Positions 1 to 7,884 are shown, numbered from the stretch's first letter. The stretch: DNA of 64,000 bases from Flavobacteriales bacterium (GCA_020853105.1 JADYZM010000077.1:1-64000); one strand, 5' to 3'. Notes: generated by a model from the letters alone, not told the origin. A program made the numbers and translations.

Positions 1-33
1 ATATTCTATACTTAATTCTGTCCAATAATTCAT
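1..33 (-). CDS. possible 5' end of a third cassette gene (partial)
   Basis: A minus-strand ATG at 33 opens a frame that stays open to the window edge (11 codons, starting MNYWTE). Just upstream on the same strand is TACATTTG, a match to the Bacteroidota -7 element. The position, right after the boundary of the next putative integron cassette, is where a cassette gene would start. Only 11 residues are visible, so the product is unknown and the call is tentative. Confidence 0.3.
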   Translation of the reverse strand, partial: MNYWTELSIEY

Positions 34-114
34 AGTTTCAAATGTAAGGAAAATTTCGTTTGGGCCATTCTGTTTTGTTTCTGCACTGTCGTTTCGGAGC
101 GGTCACGTAGCATT

Positions 115-249
115 GCAGCCAACGTTTTGCAGCTACCCGAAGGTGGCGATTTGAAACACTAAACTGTCTATACGCACAAAACTTTATTAGATGCACAACT
201 GTTTGTATTTGCACTGTCCCGCCACTTTTGGGTAGGTGCTGTTATGTAC
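115..249 (-). other. attC-like recombination site 1
   Basis: The outer cores are GCAGCCAACG (115-124) and GTTATGTAC (241-249). Inside them 129-148 is complementary to 220-239 at about 17 of 20 positions. The centre contains TTTATTAGATGCACAA, which recurs almost unchanged in the second site. The total span of about 125-135 bases fits long attC sites. The site abuts the stop codon of the gene at 252-1601, as expected for an attC at the 3' end of a cassette gene. Confidence 0.7.
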
Positions 250-251
250 AG

Positions 252-1601
252 TTATTCTTTCACAATTTTAGTTCTTTTAATTACTTTTCCGTTATTGTCG
301 GTAAGTGTCAAGAAGTAAATACCTGAAGAGTGATTGGAAAGGTCGATTGCATTTATGTTTTTTATATCTGTAATTATTTGTCCTGTTATACTAGCCAATT
401 GAACGTTAGTGTATTCGGAAAAATTAATAATATTTTTTGTAGGATTTGGAAAAATACTTATGCGACTCAGAGCATTTATGTCTTCCACACCCGTTGAAGA
501 TCCTACAAACTTCATTACAGTTGCTTTGTAAGAATTGCCTTCATCTGTATAAGCGGTATAAGGATCACCGCTACTATTCAACGCTAGAGATATGCCGCCC
601 CCATATGCTGCTCCTGCAGAAAACCCTGCCAAGCCAACTGTAACCCAAGATGTTCCATTAAATTTCATCACGGTTGCTTTGCCCGAATTTCCTCCATCAC
701 TATAAGCCACATAAGGCTCCCCACTGCTGTTGAGAGTTAGACGAGGGTTTTCTGCTGCTCCCGCAGAAAACCCAGCAGAGCCAACCGTAACCCAAGATGT
801 CCCATTAAATTTCATAACAGTTGCTTTGCTGGAATTATTTCCGTCACTATATGCCACATAAGGTTCGCCACTGCTATTGAAATCTAGCGAAGTGTAAATT
901 GCTGACCCGGCAGAAAACCCTGCAGAGCCAATCGTAACCCACGATGTCCCATTAAATTTCATCACAGTCGCTTTAAGGGAATTTCCTCCATCTGAATAGG
1001 CTACATAAGGCTCTCCGCTGCTGTTGAAAACAAGTGAATTGTTAGATGCTCCACCCGCAGAAAATCCTGCAGAGCCAACCGTAACCCAAGAGGTCCCATT
1101 AAATTTCATCACAGTTGCTTTGTAAAAATTAGCCCCGTCCCTAAAAGCAACATAAGGTTCATCGCTGCTATTAAAAGCAAGAGAAATGTGAGTTGCGAGT
1201 CCTGATGAAAACCCTGCAGAACCAATGATATCCCAAGTCGTTCCATTAAATTTCATCACTGTAACACTGGAATTAGTCCCGTCCTGAAAAGCCACATAAG
1301 GTTCTCCACTACTATTCAAAGCAAGGGAAATGTCACTTGCTAGTCCTGCAGAAAAACCTGCAGAGCCAACCGTAACCCAAGTCGTTCCATTAAATTTCAT
1401 CACAGTAGCTTTGTTGGTGTTACCTCCGTCTCTAAATGCAATATAAGGTTCTCCAATGTTGTTTAAAGCAAGAGAGGGGAAAGTTGCTAGTCCCGCAGAA
1501 AAACCTGCTGTTCCAACATTTTGCCATTGGGCAAAAGTGTTTGTTGTAATGCCTACTAATAAAAGTATAATTGCCGCTAGTTTTAAAATTATTTTATTCA
1601 T
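252..1601 (-). CDS. secreted seven-repeat protein with T9SS C-terminal sorting domain (cassette gene)
   Basis: The 449-residue protein starts with a signal peptide (residues 1-24, cleavage after TFAQ). It then has seven tandem repeats of about 49 residues, each containing NSSGEPYVAY, KATVMKFNGTSW and VGSAGFSAG. The last about 70 residues form a type A T9SS sorting domain (ISIFPNPTKN, then SGIYFLTL and a basic end), so the protein is probably exported through the T9SS. Seven repeats of this length suggest a seven-bladed beta-propeller, which is inference; the ligand is unknown. At DNA level the repeats are about 147 bases long and very similar (CCATTAAATTTCAT recurs), so copy number could change by recombination. 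The gene lies between two attC-like sites and appears to be carried on an integron cassette. Confidence 0.85.
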   Translation of the reverse strand: MNKIILKLAAIILLLVGITTNTFAQWQNVGTAGFSAGLATFPSLALNNIGEPYIAFRDGGNTNKATVMKFNGTTWVTVGSAGFSAGLASDISLALNSSGEPYVAFQDGTNSSVTVMKFNGTTWDIIGSAGFSSGLATHISLAFNSSDEPYVAFRDGANFYKATVMKFNGTSWVTVGSAGFSAGGASNNSLVFNSSGEPYVAYSDGGNSLKATVMKFNGTSWVTIGSAGFSAGSAIYTSLDFNSSGEPYVAYSDGNNSSKATVMKFNGTSWVTVGSAGFSAGAAENPRLTLNSSGEPYVAYSDGGNSGKATVMKFNGTSWVTVGLAGFSAGAAYGGGISLALNSSGDPYTAYTDEGNSYKATVMKFVGSSTGVEDINALSRISIFPNPTKNIINFSEYTNVQLASITGQIITDIKNINAIDLSNHSSGIYFLTLTDNNGKVIKRTKIVKE

Positions 1602-1670
1602 TTTGTTTTAATTATTTAATGTCTTTCTGTCTGTAAAAATATAGTTTTTTTGTTTTTCGGTCAATAATTG

Positions 1671-1805
1671 TGCATAACGTTTTCGGGCTTTGCGTTCGGG
1701 CGGGTTTCGGAGCACAAAGCTTCAATTTATTACTAAAGTTTATTAGAAGCACAAAGCTCCAAGTTTGAACATCACCCCGCCTGACGCAAAACCCGTGTTA
1801 GCGGC
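1671..1805 (-). other. attC-like recombination site 2
   Basis: The outer cores are TGCATAACG (1671-1679) and GTTAGCGGC (1797-1805). The outer stem pairs 1684-1704 with 1776-1795, with a near-perfect match except for a small bulge. An inner stem pairs GGAGC (1709-1713) with GCTCC (1756-1760), and GCTTC (1719-1723) with GAAGC (1746-1750), separated by a symmetric ACAAA loop. The central TTTATTAGAAGCACAA is shared with site 1. It lies 25 bases past the stop codon of the gene at 1831-2790. Confidence 0.75.
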
Positions 1806-1830
1806 TGTTTTTTTGTTCTGCATTTCTATT

Positions 1831-2790
1831 TTATTTTGCTTTACAGTATATTCTTTCTGTCACCTTAAATATGTTTTTTGTTTCAGAAGGTTTTCCATAA
1901 TCGTAACGATAAAGTTTTTCAACAATACAATTACATTTATTATTTGTCATAGAAGCTCGGATAATTTTTGACTCTCCGCCCCAATCTAAATACATCGTGT
2001 CATTTAATGTGAAACCCATTTGTTTAAGCTTTTCAACAATTTCAATAGGTTTGTTTTTGTCTTCTATATATGAAACTAAGCTGTCATAAACATCAACAAA
2101 CACAATCGGTTCTGTTTGGCAGAAATCTTTATTAGCAAAATCAAAGGTTTTGAAACTTACTTTTTTAAAATCATCTTCATTAATAATTCCGAACTCGTAA
2201 TTGAATCTTTTGTCTTTACCTTGAAAAGTACTTGTGACTTTAAAAGTTTCTACGTCTGCTCCGTATAAAATTTGATTGTTATTAATTATGTGTTTTTTTG
2301 TCTTTCCCCAATCTTCATCAATCGGAACAAAATCTTTGATGTCTTCAAGATACACTGTGTCGTGTCCGTGAATTAAGAAGTTGCCTGCTTTGGCCCAAGG
2401 ATATTTAATCAATTGAATTTGGGTTGGCTTAATTCCCTTTATTGCACAATCGTTCAAATTGTTATAAAAACCAAAAAAATACGCATTGTCTTTGTCGGCA
2501 AATATGTAATTACCTATGAATTTAAAGGTCCTCGGGTCAATGTCATTTATTGGTTCTCCGTCTATGAATAAATGATTTTTGTCTTTACCAAAATCAAAAC
2601 TACAATCACAATCAAATTCTACAGTTTGAAAAGTCGTAGCGTCTGCTTGTTCAATTAGGCGTTTTCCTTGTCCACTACCTTCGTTCCAATATTCATAGTA
2701 AACTTTATCGTTTTCAACTTTGTAGCCTTGTCTGCAACTTGTCAAAAACGAGATTGTCAAAATTGTAATAAATATTTTCCTTGTTGTCAT
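1831..2790 (-). CDS. DKNYY-like lipoprotein (cassette gene)
   Basis: The 319-residue protein has a lipoprotein signal: a hydrophobic segment followed by LTSC, with the lipid-modified cysteine at residue 19. The rest is rich in short motifs such as DKVYYEYW, DKNHLFIDG and DKDNAYFFG, which resemble the DKNYY family of surface lipoproteins. The function of that family is not established. The stop codon is 25 bases from attC-like site 2, and the start codon is 22 bases from the boundary sequence GCCGCTAAC, so the gene fills a cassette almost completely. No catalytic motif was recognised. Confidence 0.75.
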   Translation of the reverse strand: MTTRKIFITILTISFLTSCRQGYKVENDKVYYEYWNEGSGQGKRLIEQADATTFQTVEFDCDCSFDFGKDKNHLFIDGEPINDIDPRTFKFIGNYIFADKDNAYFFGFYNNLNDCAIKGIKPTQIQLIKYPWAKAGNFLIHGHDTVYLEDIKDFVPIDEDWGKTKKHIINNNQILYGADVETFKVTSTFQGKDKRFNYEFGIINEDDFKKVSFKTFDFANKDFCQTEPIVFVDVYDSLVSYIEDKNKPIEIVEKLKQMGFTLNDTMYLDWGGESKIIRASMTNNKCNCIVEKLYRYDYGKPSETKNIFKVTERIYCKAK

Positions 2791-2895
2791 TTTACGGTGT
2801 CGTTTTAAAATAGCCGCTAACGAGTATGTATCTTCATTTTGATGTCAAAAAACGAATATTTATCAGCGTTATAAAAATATATTCGTACATTTATG

Positions 2896-2909
2896 CGTAT
2901 ATTTATACG
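2896..2909. promoter_or_regulatory. short palindrome upstream of the zinc-ribbon gene
   Basis: CGTATATTTATACG has two perfect 6-base arms around a 2-base centre, 34 bases before the start codon at 2943. It could be a regulator site, but it is AT-rich and could arise by chance. Confidence 0.25.
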
Positions 2910-2942
2910 TATAAAGTAGATTTACCGATAATTCAAACGATT

Positions 2943-3311
2943 ATGAAAAAATGTTTAGAATGTAATGGTGAAATAGAAGGCAGAAGTGATAAAATATTTT
3001 GTTCGCCTTATTGTAAATCAATCTATCATCATAAAAAAAATAGGGGAAAAGAAAAAAACTTTTACCTTAAAGTTGATAAACAACTGAAACTTAACCGACA
3101 ATTGCTTAACCACTACAACAAAGCCGGAAAAGCTGTAATTCGAAAGGAAGAATTGTTAAAAGTGGGATTTAATCCTAAATTTTTTACTCATTACTGGAAA
3201 AACCAAAAAGGAGATGTGTATTTGTTTTGTTACGAATACGGATTTTTAGAAAAAAAAGAAGGCGAACACGTAAAATATATATTGGTTCAATGGCAGGATT
3301 ATATGAGTTAA
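2943..3311 (+). CDS. small zinc-ribbon protein
   Basis: With the start at 2943 (MKKCLECNGEIEG) the product has 122 residues. An upstream in-frame ATG at 2826 would add a hydrophobic, poorly composed extension and begin beside the cassette boundary, so it is unlikely. The N-terminus has a CxxC-x(14)-CxxxC arrangement (CLEC, CSPYC), consistent with a zinc ribbon. It is followed by a basic, helical region and a C-terminal part rich in aromatic residues. Such proteins are common in Bacteroidota and are usually annotated as hypothetical or DNA-associated; no specific role can be assigned. It ends two bases before the convergent gene at 3313. Confidence 0.7.
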   Translation: MKKCLECNGEIEGRSDKIFCSPYCKSIYHHKKNRGKEKNFYLKVDKQLKLNRQLLNHYNKAGKAVIRKEELLKVGFNPKFFTHYWKNQKGDVYLFCYEYGFLEKKEGEHVKYILVQWQDYMS

Positions 3312-3312
3312 A

Positions 3313-3825
3313 TTACTTGTACCAACCGGAATACATCACATAACTATCGGCTATTCGGTTAATTTCGCCTTCAAGCAGTTCTTTACCCACTTCTTTCACC
3401 TTTTTAGCCGGAATACCTGCATAAACACACCCTCCCTCAACGTGTGTTCCTTGCAAAACAACTGCACCTGCGGCAATAATTGTGTTGCTTTCAACAATAA
3501 CATCGTCCATAACTATGGCACCCATACCAATCAAAACATTATCTTTAATGGTGCACCCATGTACCAAAGCATTGTGACCAATAGAAACATTATTGCCAAT
3601 GTTTGTCGGCGATTTTTTATATGTGCAATGCACCACAGCACCATCTTGTACGTTCACTTTATTGCCCATTTTGATGTAGTGCACATCGCCTCGAATAACT
3701 GCATTGAACCAAATGCTGCAATCGTCTCCCATTTTAACATTTCCGGTTATGGTAGAGTTTTCTGCCAAAAAACAATTTTTTCCAAATTCGGGTGTGTCGC
3801 CGTTCACTGTTTTAATTAAAGCCAT
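3313..3825 (-). CDS. gamma-carbonic anhydrase family protein
   Basis: The 170-residue protein is built of left-handed beta-helix hexapeptide repeats, the fold of the gamma-carbonic anhydrase/YrdA/PaaY family. The three zinc-site regions are present (RGDVHYI, QDGAVVHC, IGHNALVHG), with histidines at the expected places. The start MALIKTVNG and the end with AGIPAKKV are typical. Activity as a carbonic anhydrase is not certain, because many family members have unknown substrates. It is last in a minus-strand run after plsC-like and dtd genes, with only 3 bases between it and dtd. Confidence 0.88.
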   Translation of the reverse strand: MALIKTVNGDTPEFGKNCFLAENSTITGNVKMGDDCSIWFNAVIRGDVHYIKMGNKVNVQDGAVVHCTYKKSPTNIGNNVSIGHNALVHGCTIKDNVLIGMGAIVMDDVIVESNTIIAAGAVVLQGTHVEGGCVYAGIPAKKVKEVGKELLEGEINRIADSYVMYSGWYK

Positions 3826-3828
3826 TTT

Positions 3829-4281
3829 TTATTCTTTGTTTTTAGTGTCAATGATTATTGTTACCGGACCGTCATTTGTTAAACTAACTTTCATATCGGC
3901 TCCAAATTCTCCGGTTTGAATTTTTTTTCCTGTTTCTTTTTCGAGTTGTTCAATAAATTGTTGATACAAGGGTATCGCCATTTCTGGTTTTGCTGCTTTT
4001 ATAAACGATGGTCGGTTGCCTTTTTTTGTGCTTGCATGCAAAGTAAATTGACTCACTACAATGATTTCGCCATTCGCTTCGCTAATTGAACGATTCATCG
4101 CCCCATTTTCGTCAGCAAAAATTCGTAAACAGGTTATCTTTCTGCAAAGCCACTCAATATCGTCAGAACTGTCAGTATCTTCAATTCCTAACAAAATAAG
4201 GAATCCAACACCAATTTTACTTTTAACGGTTTTGTTAATTTCTACACTAGCCGATGAAACTCGTTGGATTACTGCTCTCAT
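3829..4281 (-). CDS. dtd: D-aminoacyl-tRNA deacylase
   Basis: The 150-residue protein matches DTD over its whole length. DTD hydrolyses D-aminoacyl-tRNAs (and Gly-tRNA-Ala) and so proofreads chirality in translation. It opens with MRAVIQRVSSASV, carries the SQFTLHAST motif in the middle, and has the TNDGPVTI motif near the end with the cross-subunit Gly-cisPro. The length is normal. It sits 6 bases after the acyltransferase gene and 3 bases before the carbonic-anhydrase-like gene, so the three are probably co-transcribed. Confidence 0.95.
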   Translation of the reverse strand: MRAVIQRVSSASVEINKTVKSKIGVGFLILLGIEDTDSSDDIEWLCRKITCLRIFADENGAMNRSISEANGEIIVVSQFTLHASTKKGNRPSFIKAAKPEMAIPLYQQFIEQLEKETGKKIQTGEFGADMKVSLTNDGPVTIIIDTKNKE

Positions 4282-4287
4282 GGATTT

Positions 4288-5046
4288 TTAGTTCTTCTGT
4301 TTTTGTTGGTGTTTTTTTAATTCAGCATCAATAATTGCAAAAACCCTGTCTTTTAAATCATCAACATCATCTTCGGTCATTCCTTTTGTTGGAATTGGTT
4401 CGTGTATAATTACTCTCGAAAGTCCGGGTCCTGCTTTTCCTGTAAAAAGTCCTTTCATTTCAAGCCTTCTGTAGTTGCTTAAAAAAGTTATCGGAACAAC
4501 AGGCAATTGTTTTTCAATGGCTAATTTAAAAGCACCTTTTTTGAAAACACCCATTTCCGGACAACTTTTGGGAATGGTTCCTTCAGGAAACAACACTACC
4601 GAATTTCCTTTGTCTAATTCGGTTGAACACCTGTCAAGCGCCAGTTTGCCTGATGAATTACTTTTGCGATCAACAGAAATATTCATGTCTTTGAAAAAGA
4701 TATTAAATAATGGAACTTCTTTCAGTTCCTTTTTTCCTAAAAATACAAAATAGTGGGGTACAATATGATACAAAACCAAAATATCTGCATACGATGTATG
4801 GTTTGGAGTGTATATGTAAGTCTGTTTTTTATTGAGTAAATATTTGTTTTTTACAATGAGTTTGATGCCCGTGGCAATCATCAAAAACCGAGTGTGGTAT
4901 TTAAGCAGCTTCATTGCCTTTTTGTAGTCGCTTTCGTCTTTGAGCCACAACACATAAAACGGATATAAAATTACCAACAACAGTGTAAACCAAATTGCAG
5001 CATATAGTTTCCAAATACCCCCTAATATTTCTTTTGCTTTTTTCAT
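4288..5046 (-). CDS. 1-acyl-sn-glycerol-3-phosphate acyltransferase (PlsC family)
   Basis: The 252-residue membrane-associated protein has an N-terminal hydrophobic helix (about residues 12-35). It also has the acyltransferase signatures NHTSYAD (82-88, the H-x4-D catalytic pair) and FPEGT (153-157, phosphate binding). It should acylate lysophosphatidic acid to phosphatidic acid in phospholipid synthesis. It is first in the run with dtd and the gamma-carbonic-anhydrase gene, and is divergent from trpS with 93 bases between. Which acyl acceptor it uses cannot be told from sequence alone. Confidence 0.88.
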   Translation of the reverse strand: MKKAKEILGGIWKLYAAIWFTLLLVILYPFYVLWLKDESDYKKAMKLLKYHTRFLMIATGIKLIVKNKYLLNKKQTYIYTPNHTSYADILVLYHIVPHYFVFLGKKELKEVPLFNIFFKDMNISVDRKSNSSGKLALDRCSTELDKGNSVVLFPEGTIPKSCPEMGVFKKGAFKLAIEKQLPVVPITFLSNYRRLEMKGLFTGKAGPGLSRVIIHEPIPTKGMTEDDVDDLKDRVFAIIDAELKKHQQKQKN

Positions 5047-5127
5047 AAAACTAAAGCAAAGGTATTAAAAAGCATACATTTTACTCTGAATTGAATTTGA
5101 GTTGAAAGGAACTGAAATAAAAAAAAC

Positions 5128-5135
5128 TATTTTTG
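5128..5135 (+). promoter_or_regulatory. -7 promoter element of trpS
   Basis: TATTTTTG matches the Bacteroidota -7 consensus TAnnTTTG. It ends four bases before the trpS ATG, so the transcript would begin at or beside the start codon (possible leaderless mRNA). No well-spaced TTG -33 element was found. Confidence 0.45.
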
Positions 5136-5139
5136 CAAC

Positions 5140-6108
5140 ATGGCACGAATATTAACAGGAGTCCAAAGCACAGGAACACCGCATTTAGGTAATTTATTGG
5201 GAGCAATTATACCGGCTATTGAGTTGGCTAACAACCCGAATAATGAATCGTTTTTATTCATTGCAAATTTGCATTCACTAACCCAAATAAAAGATGCTAA
5301 AGTATTGCAGGAAAACACTAACAATACTGCTGCAGCTTGGCTGGCTTGCGGGTTAAATCCTGCTGCGACAGTTTTTTACCGTCAGTCTGATGTGCCTGAA
5401 GTAACGGAATTGGCTTGGTATTTAAGCTGTTTTTTTCCGTACCAACGGCTCACTTTAGCTCATTCGTTTAAAGATAAAGCCGACCGACTGGAAGATGTAA
5501 ATTCAGGATTGTTTACTTATCCCATGCTCATGGCTGCTGACATTTTGTTGTATGATGCAGAACTTGTTCCTGTTGGGAAAGACCAGCTCCAACATTTGGA
5601 AATGGCTCGTGATGTGGCAAGCAGGTTTAATCATATTATGGGTGAAACTTTAGTTTTACCGCAAGCAAAAATTCAGGAAAACACTATGCTCATACCGGGT
5701 ACTGATGGTGATAAAATGAGTAAATCAAAAAACAATACCATCAACATCTTTTTACCTGAAAAAGAATTGAAAAAACAGATTATGAGTATTCAAACCGACA
5801 GCACACCGCTTGAGGAACCTAAAAACCCAAATACTTGCACTGTTTTTGCTTTGTTTAATTTAATTGCAACTCCGGAACAAACAGAAGAACTCAGAAAAAA
5901 ATACCTTGCCGGAAATTTTGGCTACGGTCATGCAAAAACAGCTTTGTTTGAATTGATTTTGTCCCGTTTTTCAAAAGAAAGAGAAAAATTTACCTATTAC
6001 ACTCAAAACCTGACCGAACTGGAAAAAGAACTGAAAATTGGAGCTGAAAAAGCTAGAAAGGTGGCTCAACCTGTATTACAACGTGTAAGAGAAAAGTTGG
6101 GGTATTAA
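5140..6108 (+). CDS. trpS: tryptophan--tRNA ligase
   Basis: The 322-residue class I aminoacyl-tRNA synthetase charges tRNA-Trp. The HIGH-type motif is TPHLGN (residues 13-18) and the KMSKS loop is intact at 192-196, preceded by GTDGD. The GVQSTGTPHLGN opening and the length are typical of bacterial TrpRS. It is transcribed alone, divergent from the plsC-like gene. The downstream hairpins at 6124-6180 have a U-run only on the opposite strand. Confidence 0.97.
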   Translation: MARILTGVQSTGTPHLGNLLGAIIPAIELANNPNNESFLFIANLHSLTQIKDAKVLQENTNNTAAAWLACGLNPAATVFYRQSDVPEVTELAWYLSCFFPYQRLTLAHSFKDKADRLEDVNSGLFTYPMLMAADILLYDAELVPVGKDQLQHLEMARDVASRFNHIMGETLVLPQAKIQENTMLIPGTDGDKMSKSKNNTINIFLPEKELKKQIMSIQTDSTPLEEPKNPNTCTVFALFNLIATPEQTEELRKKYLAGNFGYGHAKTALFELILSRFSKEREKFTYYTQNLTELEKELKIGAEKARKVAQPVLQRVREKLGY

Positions 6109-6123
6109 ACTGGATTTTAATTT

Positions 6124-6186
6124 AAAAAGAAACGTCCCAATTGCTCGGGACGTCAGACCAAGAATACTATCCTTGGTGTTGTTCAT
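6124..6186 (-). ncRNA. candidate small RNA with two hairpins and intrinsic terminator
   Basis: On the minus strand a predicted RNA of about 63 bases starts downstream of a good promoter (6192-6219). It folds into two hairpins. The first is ACCAAGGA / TTCTTGGT (8 pairs, loop TAGTA). The second is ACGTCCCGA / TTGGGACGT (9 pairs, a GCAA tetraloop of GNRA type), followed by TTCTTTTT. This is the layout of a short independent transcript with a terminator. Read on the plus strand the hairpin has no U-run. No known RNA family was recognised. Confidence 0.5.
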
Positions 6187-6191
6187 GACCA

Positions 6192-6219
6192 CAAATGTAA
6201 ACATAGAAAATTTATGCAA
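6192..6219 (-). promoter_or_regulatory. promoter of the candidate small RNA
   Basis: On the minus strand TTG (6217-6219) is followed after 17 bases by TACATTTG (6192-6199), an exact TAnnTTTG -7 element. The -33 part overlaps the start codon of the divergent NYN gene at 6214. Confidence 0.5.
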
Positions 6220-6844
6220 AAAGAAAATAATAATTATGAACGAGTAGTCGTTTATATCGATGGTTTTAATCTTTATTTTGGCATACGAGAAGCTGGCTTC
6301 GACAAATGTAGGTGGTTGAATTTAAAGACTTTGGTAGAAAATTTATTACAGCCACATCAAAAATTAATTCATATAAAATATTTCACTAGTAGAGTAAGTA
6401 ATAACTTTAGATAAACAAAAAAGGCAATCTACTTATATTGATGCACTTGAAACAATTGATGTTAAGGTTATTTATGGTAATTATCAGGATGGTTCAGAAG
6501 AATGTAAAAGATGTGGCAACATTTGGAGAACAGCTAAAGAAAAAATGACTGATGTTAACATAGCAACATCAATGATTATTGACGCATATAAAGATGAGTT
6601 TGATATGGCAATGTTAATTTCTGGAGATAGTGATTTAGTCCCTCCTATAAAATCAATACATGATAATTTCAAAAACAAGCGTGTTTTTATTGCGTTTCCT
6701 CCTAAAAGACATAATTCCTCAATGGCTCTTATAGCAAAAGGCTCTCTAACTATCGGAAGAAAAAAATTAGTAGATAGTCAGTTTGACGAAGAAATCATAA
6801 GTAAAACAGGTTTTAAACTAAAAATACCTGCTACTTGGAAGTAA
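6214..6844 (+). pseudogene. NYN-domain ribonuclease-like gene, frameshifted
   Basis: The frame from 6214 encodes VVYIDGFNLYFG (the first NYN/PIN acidic motif) and runs to TSRVSNN, then meets a TAA at 6412. The frame shifted by one base continues without a break (LDKQKRQSTYIDAL, ECKRCGNIW, MTDVNIATSM, ISGDSDLVPPI, FPPKRH) to 6844. Together they make a full NYN protein of about 209 residues with both acidic clusters. Removing one T in the TTT at 6406-6408 restores a single frame (SNNLDKQK). The cause may be a real mutation, a sequencing error or, less likely, programmed frameshifting. The 3' end overlaps the convergent M42 peptidase gene by 14 bases. Confidence 0.8.
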
Positions 6845-7847
6845 ATGTTTCCATATAAGCCAAACATAAATCTATTGTTGCTTCAATTCCTTTTTTATGC
6901 GTTCTTTCCGTGCCGTGAGATGCTGCAACGCCCATGCCGATTAAAGCTACTTTAAAATCGTTACCGGCTCGTAATGCTGCAGATCCGTCAGACCCGTAAA
7001 ATGGATAAACATCAACCTTGTGCGGGATTTTGTTTTTGGTAGCCAAATCCACCAATCGTTTTCTAAAATTGTAGTCGTAGGGTCCTGAGCTGTCTTTTGC
7101 ACAAATGGAACAACTCACTTCATTTCCTTGACAATCATCGCCAAGCACTCCCATATCTATTACCAATAATTCTTTAACGGTTGAAGAATACCCAACAGTT
7201 CCGCCATGTCCCACCTCCTCGTAATTACTGAAGAAGATTTCTACCGGCATATCTTTGCCTTGAGCTTTAAGTCTTTTTGCAATTTCAAATAAAACGTAAC
7301 ACCCTGCTTTATTGTCTAAAAATCGTGATTTGATAAATCCGCTTTCCAACTCTTGATATTTGGGAGAAACACAAATAATGTCGCCAACACCAATGCCTAA
7401 TTTTTCTACATCATCTTTGCAATATACTTCTTCATCAACTCTGATGTGCATCGTTTTAACGGAACGTTCTGTTTTTTCTTTTTCGTTGTTGGCATGTACC
7501 GATGGATTGTTTAATAAAATGGTGCCAGTGTAGGTTTTATTTTTATGGGTTATTATTTTTACATATTCTCCTTCTGCTCCTGTTAAAGACAATCCGCCCA
7601 GCAACGAAAATGCTAAAGTGCCGTTTGGCTTTATTCCAGAAACAATTGCTCCCAAAGTATCTATATGTGCTGCAATTGCTAACGTTGGTTTTTTTCCGAG
7701 AGCACATTTTACTGCTCCTTTGTTGGTATATTCTGGCTTGTAACCATAACTGGTTAACAAATCAAAAACATATTTACAGGCATTATCGGTGTAACCTGTC
7801 GGAGAATCAATAGCAATTAACTCTTTTAAAGTGTTGTATCTGCTCAT
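6831..7847 (-). CDS. M42 family metallopeptidase (glutamyl aminopeptidase-like)
   Basis: The 338-residue protein has the two-metal site of M42 aminopeptidases: H61 (AAHIDT), D178 (FLDNKAG), E210-E211 (NYEEVGHGG), D231 (VIDMG) and H311 (ASHGTE). M42 enzymes remove N-terminal residues from peptides in the cytosol, often as large tetrahedral complexes. There is no signal peptide. It is transcribed alone and converges with the broken NYN gene. Exact substrate preference cannot be read from the sequence. Confidence 0.92.
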   Translation of the reverse strand: MSRYNTLKELIAIDSPTGYTDNACKYVFDLLTSYGYKPEYTNKGAVKCALGKKPTLAIAAHIDTLGAIVSGIKPNGTLAFSLLGGLSLTGAEGEYVKIITHKNKTYTGTILLNNPSVHANNEKEKTERSVKTMHIRVDEEVYCKDDVEKLGIGVGDIICVSPKYQELESGFIKSRFLDNKAGCYVLFEIAKRLKAQGKDMPVEIFFSNYEEVGHGGTVGYSSTVKELLVIDMGVLGDDCQGNEVSCSICAKDSSGPYDYNFRKRLVDLATKNKIPHKVDVYPFYGSDGSAALRAGNDFKVALIGMGVAASHGTERTHKKGIEATIDLCLAYMETFTSK

Positions 7848-7884
7848 ATTATTAAATTAAAAAATAAATGTAGTATTTTTCTCT

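Larger units (their letters stand above)
108..2822 (-). mobile_element. integron-like gene cassette array without visible integrase (CALIN-type)
   Basis: Two complete cassettes are read on the minus strand, each made of one gene followed by a long imperfect hairpin site at its 3' end. The boundary sequences obey cassette logic. GCCGCTAAC at 2813-2821 is the exact reverse complement of GTTAGCGGC at 1797-1805, and GTGCATAAC at 1670-1678 complements GTTATGTAC at 241-249 with one mismatch. On circularisation each cassette would therefore rebuild an attC with matched outer core sites. No integrase gene lies to the right (next gene at 2943), and no further attC-like hairpin is seen past 2822. That fits a cluster of attC sites lacking an integrase, or the end of a larger array to the left. 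This is inferred from sequence symmetry only. Confidence 0.7.

Noticed and set aside
252-1601. Regularly spaced 147-base repeats that could suggest a CRISPR or satellite array
   Set aside because: The repeats are in frame inside one long gene with a signal peptide and sorting domain; the spacing reflects protein repeats.
1765-1971. Plus-strand open frame across attC-like site 2
   Set aside because: Low-complexity, Phe/Cys-rich translation that overlaps the well-supported lipoprotein gene on the other strand.
1797-2821. GTTAGCGGC and GCCGCTAAC as terminal inverted repeats of an insertion sequence
   Set aside because: There is no transposase between or near them, and they are the outer arms of larger hairpins that continue past the boundary, which fits attC sites better.
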